Positions 50,971-62,000 are shown, counted from the first letter of the stretch. The stretch is DNA of 64,000 nucleotides from Taxawa tesnikishii (nom. ined.) (GCA_030247885.1 JAPDRO010000008.1:496001-560000); one strand, 5' to 3'. Program-made: numbers and translations. The notes: generated by a model not told the origin, from the sequence alone.

Positions 50971-53900
50971 TTAGGTGCTTCCAGTTGCACCCTCCAGTCT
51001 GCGGCGGATGAGTTCCTGCAGCGTCAAAAGCTCCTTCTTCTGATACTCCGAGAGCTCGTTAGACAACGGCTCGCTCATGGCAGCTGTATCGGCCGCCATC
51101 ACCTTGTCGACAACATGTGTTGGTGCTTCGGCCTAAAAGGACGTGTCAGCGCTGACGTCATATTCGGGTCCTGGGGGTGGGGAGCCCAAGGAGAAAGAAG
51201 AAAAACTTACAATAAGGGCGCCCACCAAGGCCTCCACACGGTCACCATCGATGTCCAGGTCCGGTACCTGTTGTGCAAATTGGGCGAGGTTGAGAGCCGC
51301 CTTTGTTCCACTATTGAACGGCTGGCGAACCTCTCCCTAGCGAGGAGAGACTGCATCTGCCTGCGTGCATATTCCTTTTGCGGATCGTATCTCGTCCTGC
51401 ATACGTATTAGCACTTGATCCAGTGATCTAGTATCGAATGAGAACAATGTACCTCTTAACCTTGTCGATAAAGTCAAGCTTGATGCCCTTCTCGGGCAAA
51501 CGGAAAATGATGCCTTCGGTGGTTTCGTCATCGTAGAACTCCTCTTCTTCGTCGCTGCTGTCGTTCGCAATGTCGATAAGGCCGTTGTTGACAAAGCCAC
51601 GGGTTAGAGACGTGTCGACGATCCTGGCATTCCTTGGTCTGCGCATCCGTATCGTGCGCTGGCTGTGAACCAGACGGGATGCATCAACTCTCGCAAGTTC
51701 ATGGTCGACGTGAAGTGGGCACATCCAATCCGCAATCTTCCTGCCATCGTACGTGCGAGTGGGTGCGCTGGCACGTGGCGGGTCCAAGCAATCCAGATGC
51801 CAGTGCTCCTGGCAGTAATCGCAGGTAATGATTTCTCGCTTTCCAGCGGACGATTTGCCGCATTGATAGCAGAGAATTGCTTTGCCTTTTGCATCCTTGG
51901 TCTTGAGCAGATCGGGCGCTTCGTCGTAACCGGCGCGGCTCCTACAGACGTGTCAGCTGAGCTGCGCCACTTCGATCTGATTCAGCGCATACCTGGTCTT
52001 GTTGTTCACTGTCGAGACAAAGCGACCATCCTTGCCCATGCCGACGCCTTCGAAATAATCCCTGAGGTCTTGCGGAAGCACAAACGTGGATGGGTTGCGT
52101 TTGTCAAGGTCGCTCAAAAGGGCAGAAAAGAGGCCACGTTGGTGTTTTGGCGCCTGACCACGTTTCGCAACGCAATTAAAGCAATACCATGGCTCTTCAA
52201 GTTGGTCAGACCCTTCAGACAGAGGGGGATCTAAGCAAGTAAAGTGAAAGGACCGGTCGCATCCGTCGCAGCACAGCAAAAGCCCGCCGCCGTTACAAGC
52301 AGAGCAGAAATCTTCGTTATCGGAGCCCTTTTTGGGTGTTAGTGGTGGGGAGGGCGGCTTGAACATTGTGAAATACAAAGAGAGGTGTGTAGTGATAATC
52401 CTAAGAGATGTGCAGGTGGAGAAAGGAGTGAGTCGTGATGAAAAGTGATGAAGCTGGGCAAGTTTGGCGTGGCTGGGGGTCTTGGGGAATCTTACGGTTT
52501 CGTTGTCATCATAGCCGATAGGGCTGCCCCTTCCGCCACTACTGCCTGGCTCAGCCCCATGAGTCGCGATTTGCTTCTTCTCAGGCCTGTTGACCGACTG
52601 TCAGCCCGCTTCTTCGAACGCATTTGATGCATTTCTTGATGGCGGTGTAGATCGGTGGAAGAGGAAATGCCAAGAACAACGTTCAAGGGCTGATGGAGGG
52701 GAGGTTAAACTCAACCCTGCAGTTGCACAGATCCGCACACATGATGTGCCACAGAAATTGACGCAAGGCATTCTGGGTGAGACAAACAAAGAAAAAGGTG
52801 TCACATACGATTGCTTAGTCTTGGCCTTCTTTTTGACTGTTTTTCCAGCGGGCATGTCAAATCTGCGTGGTGTGCCACGTCGCGAGACCGGCGTTGTTGA
52901 CAGCTCAGATAGAGGTGATCCGTTCTCGATAGAGCCTTCCCTGGCTCTAGTAGCAGTTCCGGCCTGACCGTTTGGTGCAAGCTTGACTGGTGGTTGGACC
53001 AAAGGATTCGTGTTGGCTGGGATTTTGATCGTAGGCCTCGGTAGACGAGCGTCTCGCTCGCGCACGTCGCTCTCGAAAGAGTCCCATCGATTCTTAGCGA
53101 GCGTTTCCGAATACTTCTGCTTCTTTGCTTGAAGATTCTCATCGCGGTCATCCACAGGCAGCTCTGATTCTGCAGAAGATCGCTTGAGGGTCGCGTTCCG
53201 GGCCGGTTGGTTGACGGTAAGGTTGGATTGTGCCGTTGGAGCAGCGAAGCCGTTCATTTGCGCTGGCGCTACTGCTTGCGTGGGAGGCTCGTCGACCTCC
53301 ATTTGATCCTCGTCTTCGATAGACGTCAACGAAGACAGCGATGACTCGCTTTCCTCACTTCCCGCACGCTTCCTTGGAGACATTTCCTTCTGCAACATTG
53401 TACCATTAGTCTCTAAGGCCTCTTCGTGCGCATGCGAGGGTTTCCTCGGGGCTTTACCCGAAGAGAAATTTTTGGTTGTTTTGGAGGAGGCGCAGAAGTC
53501 TCGATGGATGGACGAGCTGTATTCTCCGGCGGCACCGAAGCCTTCACGCTCGCGCGCTTTCCAATAACTCCGCCTCCGTTCTTAATGATCTTCTTTGCTC
53601 TGCTGATGTGGCCCCGAAATTCAGCTCTTTGCTTTTCTGTAGCAGTCTGTAGAAGGATCACTTCGAGAAGACGGAACAAACTATCGTTGATGAGACTCTC
53701 CTCGTATATGAAGCGCAAAGCAAGTCCCAAAGACGGATTGCCAACTTCTCTCGATCGCTTCACAGCTGCCTCGACGATTACCGCAAGCTTCTGCCTCGAT
53801 TCATCCATAGCTTGATCTTGTAGAAGTTGTAGCTCAGCGTTCCGAACCCGTGGCGCGTTTGATGTGGAGGCAGGTGCTGGTGCGGAAGAGGTCTTGGTGG

Positions 53901-54420
53901 TTGCTGCGGCTGGTGTAGGGGTCGCAGCTGCTGCCGGTGTAGCAGTACCACCTTTGGAGGCACGGCTTTTCGCAGACTTCTTCTTTTTGGCTACGGGCAT
54001 GAAATCCTCATCGTTCTCGTCGTCGGCCGTGGGTGGCAATGGAGGAGGCGAGTTTCCCTCCGGCGCAAGCGATGCAGAACCAGGGGCTTCGAAACCCGGT
54101 GTTCCTTCAGGGGTGTCCAACGACTCTGGCAACATGTGACCTGCATTCTTTCCTAGCGTTGATCTCCGTGATGCGTCCTTGACTCTTGATTTGACTTTTG
54201 CGTTCGGCAAAGTACCCAGCGGCTGCATGTCTGCCATAACCCCATACGCTCCTCCACCAGGGGCATCCTCGTAGCTGGGTTTGGCGGCCAGTGGCGGTTC
54301 GACAAACGAGTCTCCGGCGGACGGTAGTGAGTTGTGAGCATTGCTCAGTGATGCGCGTGCATGTGGGCTCGAGATACGTGAGCCACGTTTGGACTTCACG
54401 TTGTTGACTGCGGAAGGCAT
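50971..54420 (-). CDS. Rco1-like two-PHD-finger protein (Rpd3S/Clr6-II complex)
   Basis: Six exons (54420-52809, 52597-52496, 52357-51993, 51941-51453, 51396-51211, 51132-50971), about 972 residues. Rco1 is the PHD subunit of the Rpd3S histone deacetylase complex, which acts on transcribed chromatin. The N-terminal half is disordered. PHD1 starts FCSACNGGGLLLCCDGC (about 587) and PHD2 has LCYQCG, ITCDYC, HWHLDCLDPP (about 715). The C-terminus EYQKKELLTLQELIRRRL matches the family end. Three single-base losses are inferred: a C-run (forward G-run 53448-53451), somewhere around the exon 1/exon 2 junction (52540-52830), and near 51319-51325 (FASPFNSGTKAALNLAQ). The start is the ATG at 54420; upstream frame lacks an ATG. 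Confidence 0.82.
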
Positions 54421-55151
54421 GCTGCTTGTTGACACCACTGCAATTCCTGATTAGAATCTGTGCAATCATCGCGTGAACTAGAAACTACCCAGGGCTGTCA
54501 GACCTACGGGTGACACAGTCAGAGCCGTAAGCTCGATCTGTCGCGTGAGTGCGCGTGTCGTGAAGGATGTGTTAATAAAGTGGAAAGGTTGATGTTCCGG
54601 ATGATGCCGTGTGTTGCGTTGCAGCAAACCCCCTGTCCTACCTGCGCAACCAACCTTCCGGGGCGCCTCACACGATGTGTCGTGATTCAAGTTGAACGGA
54701 TTCCTTGTGTTTGTGTGGAAAGACGAAGAGATGGAAGGGGTTGCAAGTGAGGTTCAGGTCTGTTAAGTTCTCGAGCTACTGTCGTGAAAATACCGACAAT
54801 AGGGGCGACGGTTCACATTCGTGCATCGTCATGTGCCTGCTCGCTTCACCTCCGATAGGCGATAGGAATTATTAGGGAAGGGCAAGGTCTTGTTCAGCGG
54901 AGGTTCATTCGGGTTGCTATCTGCTTCTGCTACCATATCCCACTCTTCATAATGCATGCTGACCAGATCATGGCATGTTTCCAGCCAAGCTCACCATGGC
55001 ATAAGAGACATGCTCGGACTACGAACAGTGCCAGTCGATAAACCTAATTGTGCCGCCTAGTGAGTGCTTTCATCCGAAAAGAATCGTGGTCAGCGACTGG
55101 TGCAGCAGATCGCAACCGAGCGGAAGGCGACCTAGATATGCGCCGAAGCGT
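54421..55151. other. Intergenic, no gene seen
   Basis: Promoter of the Rco1-like gene and 3' region of the PA2G4-like gene, both on the minus strand. Confidence 0.45.
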
Positions 55152-56638
55152 CTATTCCTCATCGCTGCTCTCCTCCTCAGACTCCTCTGCCTCAGCCGGC
55201 GCAGCGGCTTTCTTGGCAGGCTTCTTCTTCTTCTTGTTCTTCTTCTTCTTGTTTCCGGACTCCTTAGCAAGTGGCTGCTCAAGGATCTTCAGAACTTCCT
55301 CATCGGTGATCTTCTTGTCGGTCTTGTACTTCTCCAGGTCTGGAGATGGTGCAGCCGCCAGCCGAGTGAGGCCGTTCTTTGTGACGGCTAAAGCTTTAGT
55401 CAGCGGACGGTTTTACAAGCAAACTCTGTTGGTCCAGCCCAACTTACCGACAGTGGTGAACAGTCGGGAAACAGGCTCATTGTCCTTGTCTCCGATGACC
55501 TCGTATTGGCGGATGACGCCTCCACGAACACATTCCACGATACCGATCTTTCCAGCACGCTCGTCCTCCATCTGACGTAGACTGAACGGGAAAGTACCGA
55601 ACTTCTTAACCACTTCAGACAGAGTCTTCCTGGAAGTATCGCGCTTAAGACCGTATGTGGTGGTGGTACGGCGGTGCAGAGTGGCCCTGTTGCTGAGCGT
55701 CTTGACCTTTCCAGTACCCAAGCTGACACCCATCTCTACGCCCCAGACCTCTCCAACATCGGCGAGACCCTCGCCCTTGACGCCCTCTCCCGGTGCCAGG
55801 ATGATCTTCTTCTTGCCCTCAATCTCGTTGCGGTCGAACAGCCAGCAAGTGGTGTTTTCCACCAGGTTACAGTCGTAGCTCTTGACAACCTTCTCCAACA
55901 GCTGAGTAATCTGCGATTGGCTGTAGGGTTTCTGCTTGGAAGCCTTCTCTTTCTCCTCATCGGTACCGGTAGCCAAGAGACCGCGTGGAACCATGAGACG
56001 CAGCAGAAGCTCATTCGCGTAGTAGGTTGCCAAAAGCAGGTCAGCTTCTCTTCCTGGAATTTGACCATCGGCGTTGGCCTTCGAGGGAACGATAATGGTA
56101 TCGCAAACAATGGAGCCGAACCCGTCAATCTGTGCACCGAGCTGGATCTTGACCACCTCTGCTGGCTTCAATGCAACAGCAGCCTCTTCGGCATCGGTCT
56201 TCAAAGGCGTGTATGGTGTGACATATGAGCTTGGGGAAACTGTAGTCGGGTGCGCAATGCCCTTGGCAATCTTCTTGCCCTTGTAGACCTTGGTGAGCTC
56301 TTCCTCGAGGAGCTTGTCTCCGCGCTCACAGATTTCAACGATCTTTGCGCCCTCAGTGCACCATCCTAAGAGGGTGAGTCAATGGCATTGGTTGAAGAAA
56401 GGCGTCACGCGAGATACCTGTTACTGCTTCGAGGACCTTCTGGGAGATCTGGGCGGCGGTCTTGTACTTTGTGAGGCTGGGGATGTAAGCTGATGCGGCC
56501 CTGCTCCCTCTGCCTGGACCGGCGGTGACTTACGTGTCTGGGTTGTTGAGGGAGTAATCTGAGTGGGAATAATTAGCCGACTTCGCTATATGCAGCAGTA
56601 AAGGCCGAATTACCAATCTCGGCTGCTTCTTCGGCCAT
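55152..56638 (-). CDS. PA2G4/EBP1-type M24-fold protein (curved DNA-binding protein CDB4)
   Basis: Five exons (56638-56614, 56558-56534, 56476-56418, 56365-55448, 55387-55152), 420 residues, intact. The fold is that of methionine aminopeptidase without its metal ligands; relatives (human EBP1, fission yeast CDB4) bind ribosomes and nucleic acid and affect ribosome assembly. Landmarks: DYSLNNPDTLTKYKTAAQIS, TGWCTEGAKIVEICERGDKL, IAHPTTVSPSSYVTPYTP and YGLKRDTSRKTLSEV. The C-terminus is a run of Lys and Asn, then an Ala/Glu-acidic tail, typical of EBP1. The first two exons are only 25 nt each. Confidence 0.9.
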
Positions 56639-57042
56639 CTTGAAGTTGTTTCTGTATTTAATCTGCTAAAGAAACTACAGTGTACGGTGAAGGACAAGGA
56701 CAAGGAGGGTCAAGTCGAATGTGCGCGTAGCTGCCCGATCTCGAAAAACGATACCTACCCCACTGTGGGACAGAGGGGCATTTGACGATTCGCTTGGCAA
56801 AAGGTACGTCACTAATCTTTTCGCATCCGCTGCGTGTTCAATCGCTCCCTCACTCTACCTTGGTGCAAAACTCGAACAATGAAGCGGACTTCCATCTGAT
56901 GCTTGTTTATACTTCAGTTCACCAACAGAGCCTGTATTCAATACCCGCGTAACGCACGTTCGGGGAGGCTGTGTCGCGTATTCCGCAAGCGGACCCCTTG
57001 GCGGAACAGAACTACACGTACAAAACGCGCAGCTGAAACAAC
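56639..57042. promoter_or_regulatory. Divergent intergenic region PA2G4-like/EEP
   Basis: 404 bp holding both promoters. No specific site recognised. Confidence 0.4.
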
Positions 57043-57912
57043 ATGAAAGCACCTGAATCCCCTCTTGCGGTACGTATACTGACTCACAATATCCGCTTTG
57101 CGAACACATCTCCTGGTCCGAGTGAGAAGCCATGGTTGGACCGCTGCCCCGGACTTCTCTCGGAACTGAAATATCACACTCGTTACCTACCGACTGCCTT
57201 CATTTGCCTCCAGGAAGTGCTTCATGAGCAGCTGCAAGACCTTCTTGGCGGGCTGAACGTTGCCGATGAAGAATGGGCGAGCATCGGGGTGGGAAGAGAC
57301 GATGGCAAGAATGCGGGCGAGTACGCGCCTATCCTGTATCGGCCGAGCGTCTGGAAGCTGGAGCACTTCAAGACCTTCTGGTTGTCCGAGACTCCGGACC
57401 GGCCATCGAAAGGCTGGGATGCATCCTCAACTCGACTCGTGACACTGGGAGTCTTCCAGCATAATGAGACAAGAAGCAGAGTTGTGGCCATGAACACGCA
57501 TCTCGACGATCAGGGCGTTGTGGCGAGACAAGAGGCTGCAAAGCTCATCATTGAGGAGGCGAACAGCTGGACTGGCTATCAACGCTGGCCAGCCTCTCTG
57601 CCAGTCTTCCTTGCGGGAGACTTGAACAGCACTGAGCAAGAGGATGCTTACTGTATCCTGAATTCTGAAAACTCGCCGCTGCAGGATACCAGAGAACTCT
57701 CGAACAGCCAGTACGGATATGAGTACACATGGACGGGCTTCGATGGTAAAGGCGGAAAGGAAGGCTTGAAAAGAATAGATTTCATCTTTTGCGGTCACCG
57801 AAAGGCGAATTGGTGGTCGATCGATGGACATTCGGTGATAGGTAATTCTTTCGAAGATGGTGTCTTCGTCAGCGACCATCGTGCAGTGGTGGCCGATCTC
57901 AGACTTCACTGA
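57043..57912 (+). CDS. Endonuclease/exonuclease/phosphatase family protein
   Basis: Single exon, 289 residues, intact. Catalytic landmarks of the DNase I-like fold are all present: LTHNIRF (Asn), FICLQEV (metal-binding Glu), MNTHLDDQG (His), FLAGDLNST (Asp and Asn) and the terminal VSDHRAVVADL (Asp-His). It has no signal peptide or membrane segment, so it is probably intracellular. The substrate cannot be told from sequence; small fungal members of this type are annotated only by family. Confidence 0.87.
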   Translation: MKAPESPLAVRILTHNIRFANTSPGPSEKPWLDRCPGLLSELKYHTRYLPTAFICLQEVLHEQLQDLLGGLNVADEEWASIGVGRDDGKNAGEYAPILYRPSVWKLEHFKTFWLSETPDRPSKGWDASSTRLVTLGVFQHNETRSRVVAMNTHLDDQGVVARQEAAKLIIEEANSWTGYQRWPASLPVFLAGDLNSTEQEDAYCILNSENSPLQDTRELSNSQYGYEYTWTGFDGKGGKEGLKRIDFIFCGHRKANWWSIDGHSVIGNSFEDGVFVSDHRAVVADLRLH

Positions 57913-58553
57913 TTCTCGCGGTCCCACTCCAGTCCCCATTCATTCGCGACAAGCCACAGACTGGCTGCATCTCATGCCTGGCTCAAGAGCTTGAAAGAAT
58001 CCCGGAAGAAGATCTTGAGCCGAGAACACAGCGCAGAGGGGACAAAGATGATCACAGTCATCGGGGCAAGACACAGCATAGTCTTCGCAAGATTCACCAA
58101 CCACAACAATTGGCCGACCTACAAAAGCAACTCCGTTGCGGTACCGACATCGAACTCCCACCGCTCGCGGTACTGAACTGATTACGAGACTATGGCGCGA
58201 AGGATAGGCTGCGACGCTGGGGCGGAGCGTGGCGGCCCGAACCGCAGAGCCGCACAGAGCCTTCGAATGAAGCTGCAACTGTTCCGTAGCACTTTTAATC
58301 TCTGGTTCCCCTAATAGAGGCTCAAGAAACATGTTCCGGACAAATGTCGAACTTCTTCTGGATGCGTTCGATTCGCGGCTGATGCATTTTTGCACGTTCA
58401 AGCTCCTTCTGGTCCATCGGTTGGAGCTCTGTTCTCACCTTTTCGCTTGTCGTCCTGTCCGAAGTGGTGCCGCTGGATTTCCTGTGACCCACTCAGCAAC
58501 TGTATTACAACAATCTTGTCTTGGATTGACCCAAAGGCGCAACAGCCCGAATG
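57913..58553. other. Intergenic upstream of the tRNA cluster
   Basis: No gene recognised. Confidence 0.45.
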
Positions 58554-58640
58554 TCTCTCGTGGCGCAATTGGCTAGCGCGTTCGACTGTTATTCTCGCAA
58601 TGCGATCGAGAGGTTGGTGGTTCGAGCCCACCCGAGAGAG
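58554..58640 (+). tRNA. tRNA-Asn(GTT) with canonical 13-nt intron
   Basis: Cloverleaf: acceptor TCTCTCG/CGAGAGA, D-arm GCGC/GCGC, anticodon stem TTCGA/TCGAG, anticodon GTT at 58588-58590, T-arm GGTGG/CCACC with loop TTCGAGC, discriminator G. The intron lies at the usual 37/38 site (58592-58604). No T-run follows before the next tRNA gene, so read-through into tRNA-His is possible. Confidence 0.92.
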
Positions 58641-58696
58641 ATGAAGAAAGCGGTATCGCGCCAGCTCACTGACTTGGCCTACTATACGTTGCCACA

Positions 58697-58834
58697 GGTT
58701 ATGTGGTTAGTACCCTCTAAAGGTATCTTTCAACCAGCGCTAACAGTCCTGCAGGTGTAGGGGTAGCATGTATCGTTGTGGTCCTTTGACTAGCAACTTC
58801 CGATCCGACCCTGGTCCGATTCCAGGCATAGCCA
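58697..58834 (+). tRNA. tRNA-His(GTG), split by a spliceosomal-type insert and a canonical intron
   Basis: After removing 58706-58754 and 58782-58799 a full cloverleaf remains: acceptor GGTTATG/CATAGCC (seven pairs, one wobble), linker TG, D-arm GTGT/GCAT around AGGGGTA, anticodon stem TATCG/CGATC (one mismatch), anticodon GTG at 58778-58780, variable CGAC, T-arm CCTGG/CCAGG, discriminator A as in eukaryotic tRNA-His. The T-loop reads TCCGATT where nearly all tRNAs have TTCGATT, so position 55 is C instead of T and box B is slightly off. A four-T run at 58847-58850 could end transcription. It may be functional or recently decayed. Confidence 0.7.
58706..58754 (+). other. 49-nt spliceosomal-type intron in tRNA-His (after position 9)
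   Basis: Begins GTTAGT, has GCTAAC at 58739-58744 with the branch A about 10 nt before the end, and ends CCTGCAG. Length and signals equal those of the protein-gene introns in this window. It separates the acceptor stem from the D-arm, a place where tRNA endonuclease introns of fungi do not occur. Confidence 0.6.
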
Positions 58835-58846
58835 TAACATTTCTTC

Positions 58847-58850
58847 TTTT
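58847..58850 (+). terminator. Possible Pol III terminator of tRNA-His
   Basis: Four T in a pyrimidine-rich context 13 nt after the gene; weak by fungal standards. Confidence 0.4.
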
Positions 58851-58921
58851 GCCTTTACCTCTTGATAGAGAGAAAGGCATGGTCGCTATAGGTTTAGAGC
58901 ATGGACCCATCCAATAACAAT

Positions 58922-59049
58922 GGTCGCTTAGCTCAGTTGGTGCGTCCCACATCACAACATGCCCATTCAAACGTCCACTAATAATTTCCGCAGGTTAGAG
59001 CGTGGTGCTAATAACGCCAAGGTCGCGAGTTCGACCCTCGTAGTGACCA
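58922..59049 (+). tRNA. tRNA-Ile(AAT) split in the D-loop by a spliceosomal-type insert
   Basis: Removing 58940-58993 gives a faultless tRNA-Ile: acceptor GGTCGCT/AGTGACC, linker TA, D-arm GCTC/GAGC with loop AGTTGGTTA, anticodon stem TGGTG/CGCCA with loop CTAATAA (anticodon AAT), variable AGGTC, T-arm GCGAG/CTCGT with TTCGACC, discriminator A. Box A (TAGCTCAGTTGG) and box B are both intact in the DNA, but the distance between them grows by 54 nt. Five T follow at 59054. All invariant bases are kept, so the gene looks functional provided the insert is removed from the RNA. Standard tRNA finders would miss it or report a fragment. Confidence 0.85.
58940..58993 (+). other. 54-nt spliceosomal-type intron in the tRNA-Ile D-loop
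   Basis: Donor GTGCGT (also used by SNX4 and ROM2 introns here), branch motif CTAAT at 58978-58982 about 12 nt before the acceptor, pyrimidine-rich TTTCCGCAG end. The flanks are TTG and GTT. No similarity to the tRNA-His insert, so they are not copies of one element. Confidence 0.68.
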
Positions 59050-59053
59050 TCTC

Positions 59054-59058
59054 TTTTT
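59054..59058 (+). terminator. Pol III terminator of tRNA-Ile
   Basis: Run of five T five bases after the tRNA-Ile gene. Confidence 0.8.
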
Positions 59059-62000
59059 ACTATTCGGCTTCCTACCTGTTGGGGAGGTTTGCTTGTACGC
59101 AGGAAGGGAACATGAATAGACAAACGCTTGTTTTTGTCCTTCATCCGATAATGCCCTCAGAACAACGGAACCTCAACATCACATCGAAAAGACAACGACA
59201 CTTGACAGTCTCCAAACGATTCAGCTCTGCGCCGCATGATGTTTGGAATTGTAGAGATACGACGTCTGGCTGTAACAGTAACGAACACTGAAGATCTCTT
59301 GGTTCCGGCCTAGACAGGTGAGAATCCATGGGCTCCCGTCTTGACAAGGCACAGGCTCCAACCGGTCCAATACGATTCCCACACTTGATCGCGGCGTGTC
59401 GGGAATAGAGTAAGGATGCATTGATAAGGCTTTCAATACCTGTCCAAGCAACGGCGCACATGCCTTACGTGGAGCAGGTGACAGTCTCTCGTGCCGTGTA
59501 GCAATTTCGCAAAGGCCAGGGTGCAGCAAGATGCAGTAAGACGGGAAGAGAGTGCTTCATACAAGACGTGGGGGACGCTGAAAATTGCGGTGTGGCAGGG
59601 CAAGCCTATTTATCTATATTGCGGTGAGCCGGGGTACTTTGCCAATTCATGGTTGTTATTCCGCTGCTGACAAACGGCAAGGAAGCCACTCGCCTGTCAT
59701 ACGTCGGTGTTGAGGCAAAGAAATAAGCCCTCCGTCGGATTCCGCCGTTACCACTATCACAGGCTTGGGGAGAGGGATTGTGTCATACCCACCAACCTTT
59801 CTAATATTGGGTCTGGGGAATTTAATTTCCCAGGGAAATAACGCAAGGCGAAAGGACGATCGCTGGTGTTGTCGCAGACTGGAATCGTAACCGAGGCGGG
59901 GATGTCAACTCGGGGGTTCCAGAGATTAGGTTCCAATCGTGGACCGGGAGACTGGGAAGCTGGAAGTTGATCGTGGATTTCGCCAATTCGCTTGGCGCGT
60001 CCGGCTGTTGCACGCACGGAGAGTTTGTGGGGTTCTGATACGCGATTCAGTGTCGTTCCAGAATGTCTCAGTTGCGAGAGCCGGATAGAGAACGCCGTGT
60101 ATTTTCTGAAGCCTTAGCAAAGTCTCTTTGCATCATCTCCTAACTCTGTCCGGCGTGACCGATGACACGTAGAGTAGATGTTTGCAATTGATGCTCATGC
60201 ATAAGTGAGATAGCGATGGTCCAGACCTCGTGGAAGCCTTCATTCAACCGGTGACTTTATGCATAGAAAACCCTCCTGGTATAGACAGCTCAGGGCCGTA
60301 CTGAGGACGCGTTGAGCTCGTAAAGCGTTGGATTGGTGCCATGCGAGATGCGAGTCGGGCAATTTGCGTACCACGAATACGCCGGGGAGGAATTGAGCCC
60401 GTCCGGTTTCTGAAAGTGATGCTCAGGATAGCGAGACTACTGTGCCTAGTATCTTGATGTCTTCCGCGAAGGAACACGTCACCCAAGTAGTGCGCCGCAC
60501 CCTCGCAGCATGTTGGAAAAATCGTATTGGCCCACGGAGAAAGCAGCGAGTCTGACTGGCCAGACGCGTCGCCGACCCGCTAGGTTTCCTCCTGTTTCCC
60601 ATGGTGGAAATTGATAAACTGGCATGGCGGCTGTTTCTCGCCAACCCTTTTGCTCGAGCGTGGATGTAAGCGGCGCGGAGGTGGCTTGCCCTCGGGCCCT
60701 TGGGCCCTTGGGTGATGGGCAGGCCGTTGGTTTCAGATTGCACAGGGTCGCTTTCATCTAAACAGCGAAGTCTGGCAGAGCGGGTGAGTGCAGCCGGCTA
60801 AACGACAACCATTTGGATGATGTGAAGACAGTTGTAGAGCACAGAGAGATCGTCTCTCCTTTCGTCGCGTTGCCGCTCGTTTGAAAGCCGGGATTGTATC
60901 TGCATGCTGGTATAGTTGATTAGGAGAATTTGGTCTGTCATATGGCGGCAGTATCCGGCATGCAGAGATGCCCGGGTCCGAGGGGCAGCCGGTGGGGACC
61001 GTTGTCCTGACCATGTGGTCCCCTGCAGTGGAGAGGTTCAAAGCCTACCAACCGGGGAGCAGCGGCGTCTGTTCTCCGCCAGATGGCGTAAAGACGGTGC
61101 GGAAGAAGGGCACATTCGTCTTTCCTGGGTCCTTGTTCGCCTGCCAGATCTGCGTCCCTCACGGCGAATCAGCTTGTAGACCAGTTCCTGGTCTCATGCA
61201 AGGGACGGGCATACAGTAGTTTCAATAGCACGAACAGCCGCACATACGGACGAGGTTGTTGGCCGACAGACCAGGAGTCTATGCCGGGTACAGGCAAGAA
61301 GCGGCTGTGACGACTGTGGATGGAAGAGATAAGACGGGAGATTGCATTGCGCCCTACAAGGTTCCTGTCTCCCGCGTGCCATCCGCAGCTCAGGCGATCG
61401 AGATCCGGCTGGTGGTGAAGAAGAAGCAGCAGGAGGGCAGGCTTGCAGGCCGCGGCACGCACACTGAGCTGAGGTGTAGATTGCCGGCCAGCACTGGTGA
61501 GAAAAAGGCCCGAGAGGAGTCGCTTAGGTTGAGTGAAAACGTGGGCGACCCTCTAGCCCGGGATTAGGCTGTGACGCCAGCCTCGGAAGAGAAATCGCGC
61601 AAGGCTAGCAAAAAGGCACAGCTCCCGGTGGCATGGGTGCGCAGACGGCCGGTGTTGGTTCCAGTGGCATTCGATGCAGGTCCCGGTATGGTGTTTGTGC
61701 TCGGAGAACATCTGAGAGCACCGTGCGTGGTGCTTAGCGGCCGGGTGCAGGGCGCGCGGGCTGTAACACGCGGGACAATCCAATCAACTGAGCAATCCGT
61801 CAACCAGCACCTAAAGGGCAAAGGGCAAAGGGCCTTTTGTTGCGCTGGCTCCCCTAGATCGTCGTCCATGTGTCCCTGATCGCAGAGCTGATCTCTTCTC
61901 CCTCTGCTCTCTTTGTTCTTTGTGCTCCCATACGTCTTCTTGCACACTATTCCAGCATCTGGCGTGGGACAGGGACGTGCTCGCGTACATACAGAGAACG

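Noticed and set aside
58706-58993. The two tRNA inserts as copies of one introner element
   Set aside because: They share only splice signals; their internal sequences and lengths (49 and 54 nt) differ.
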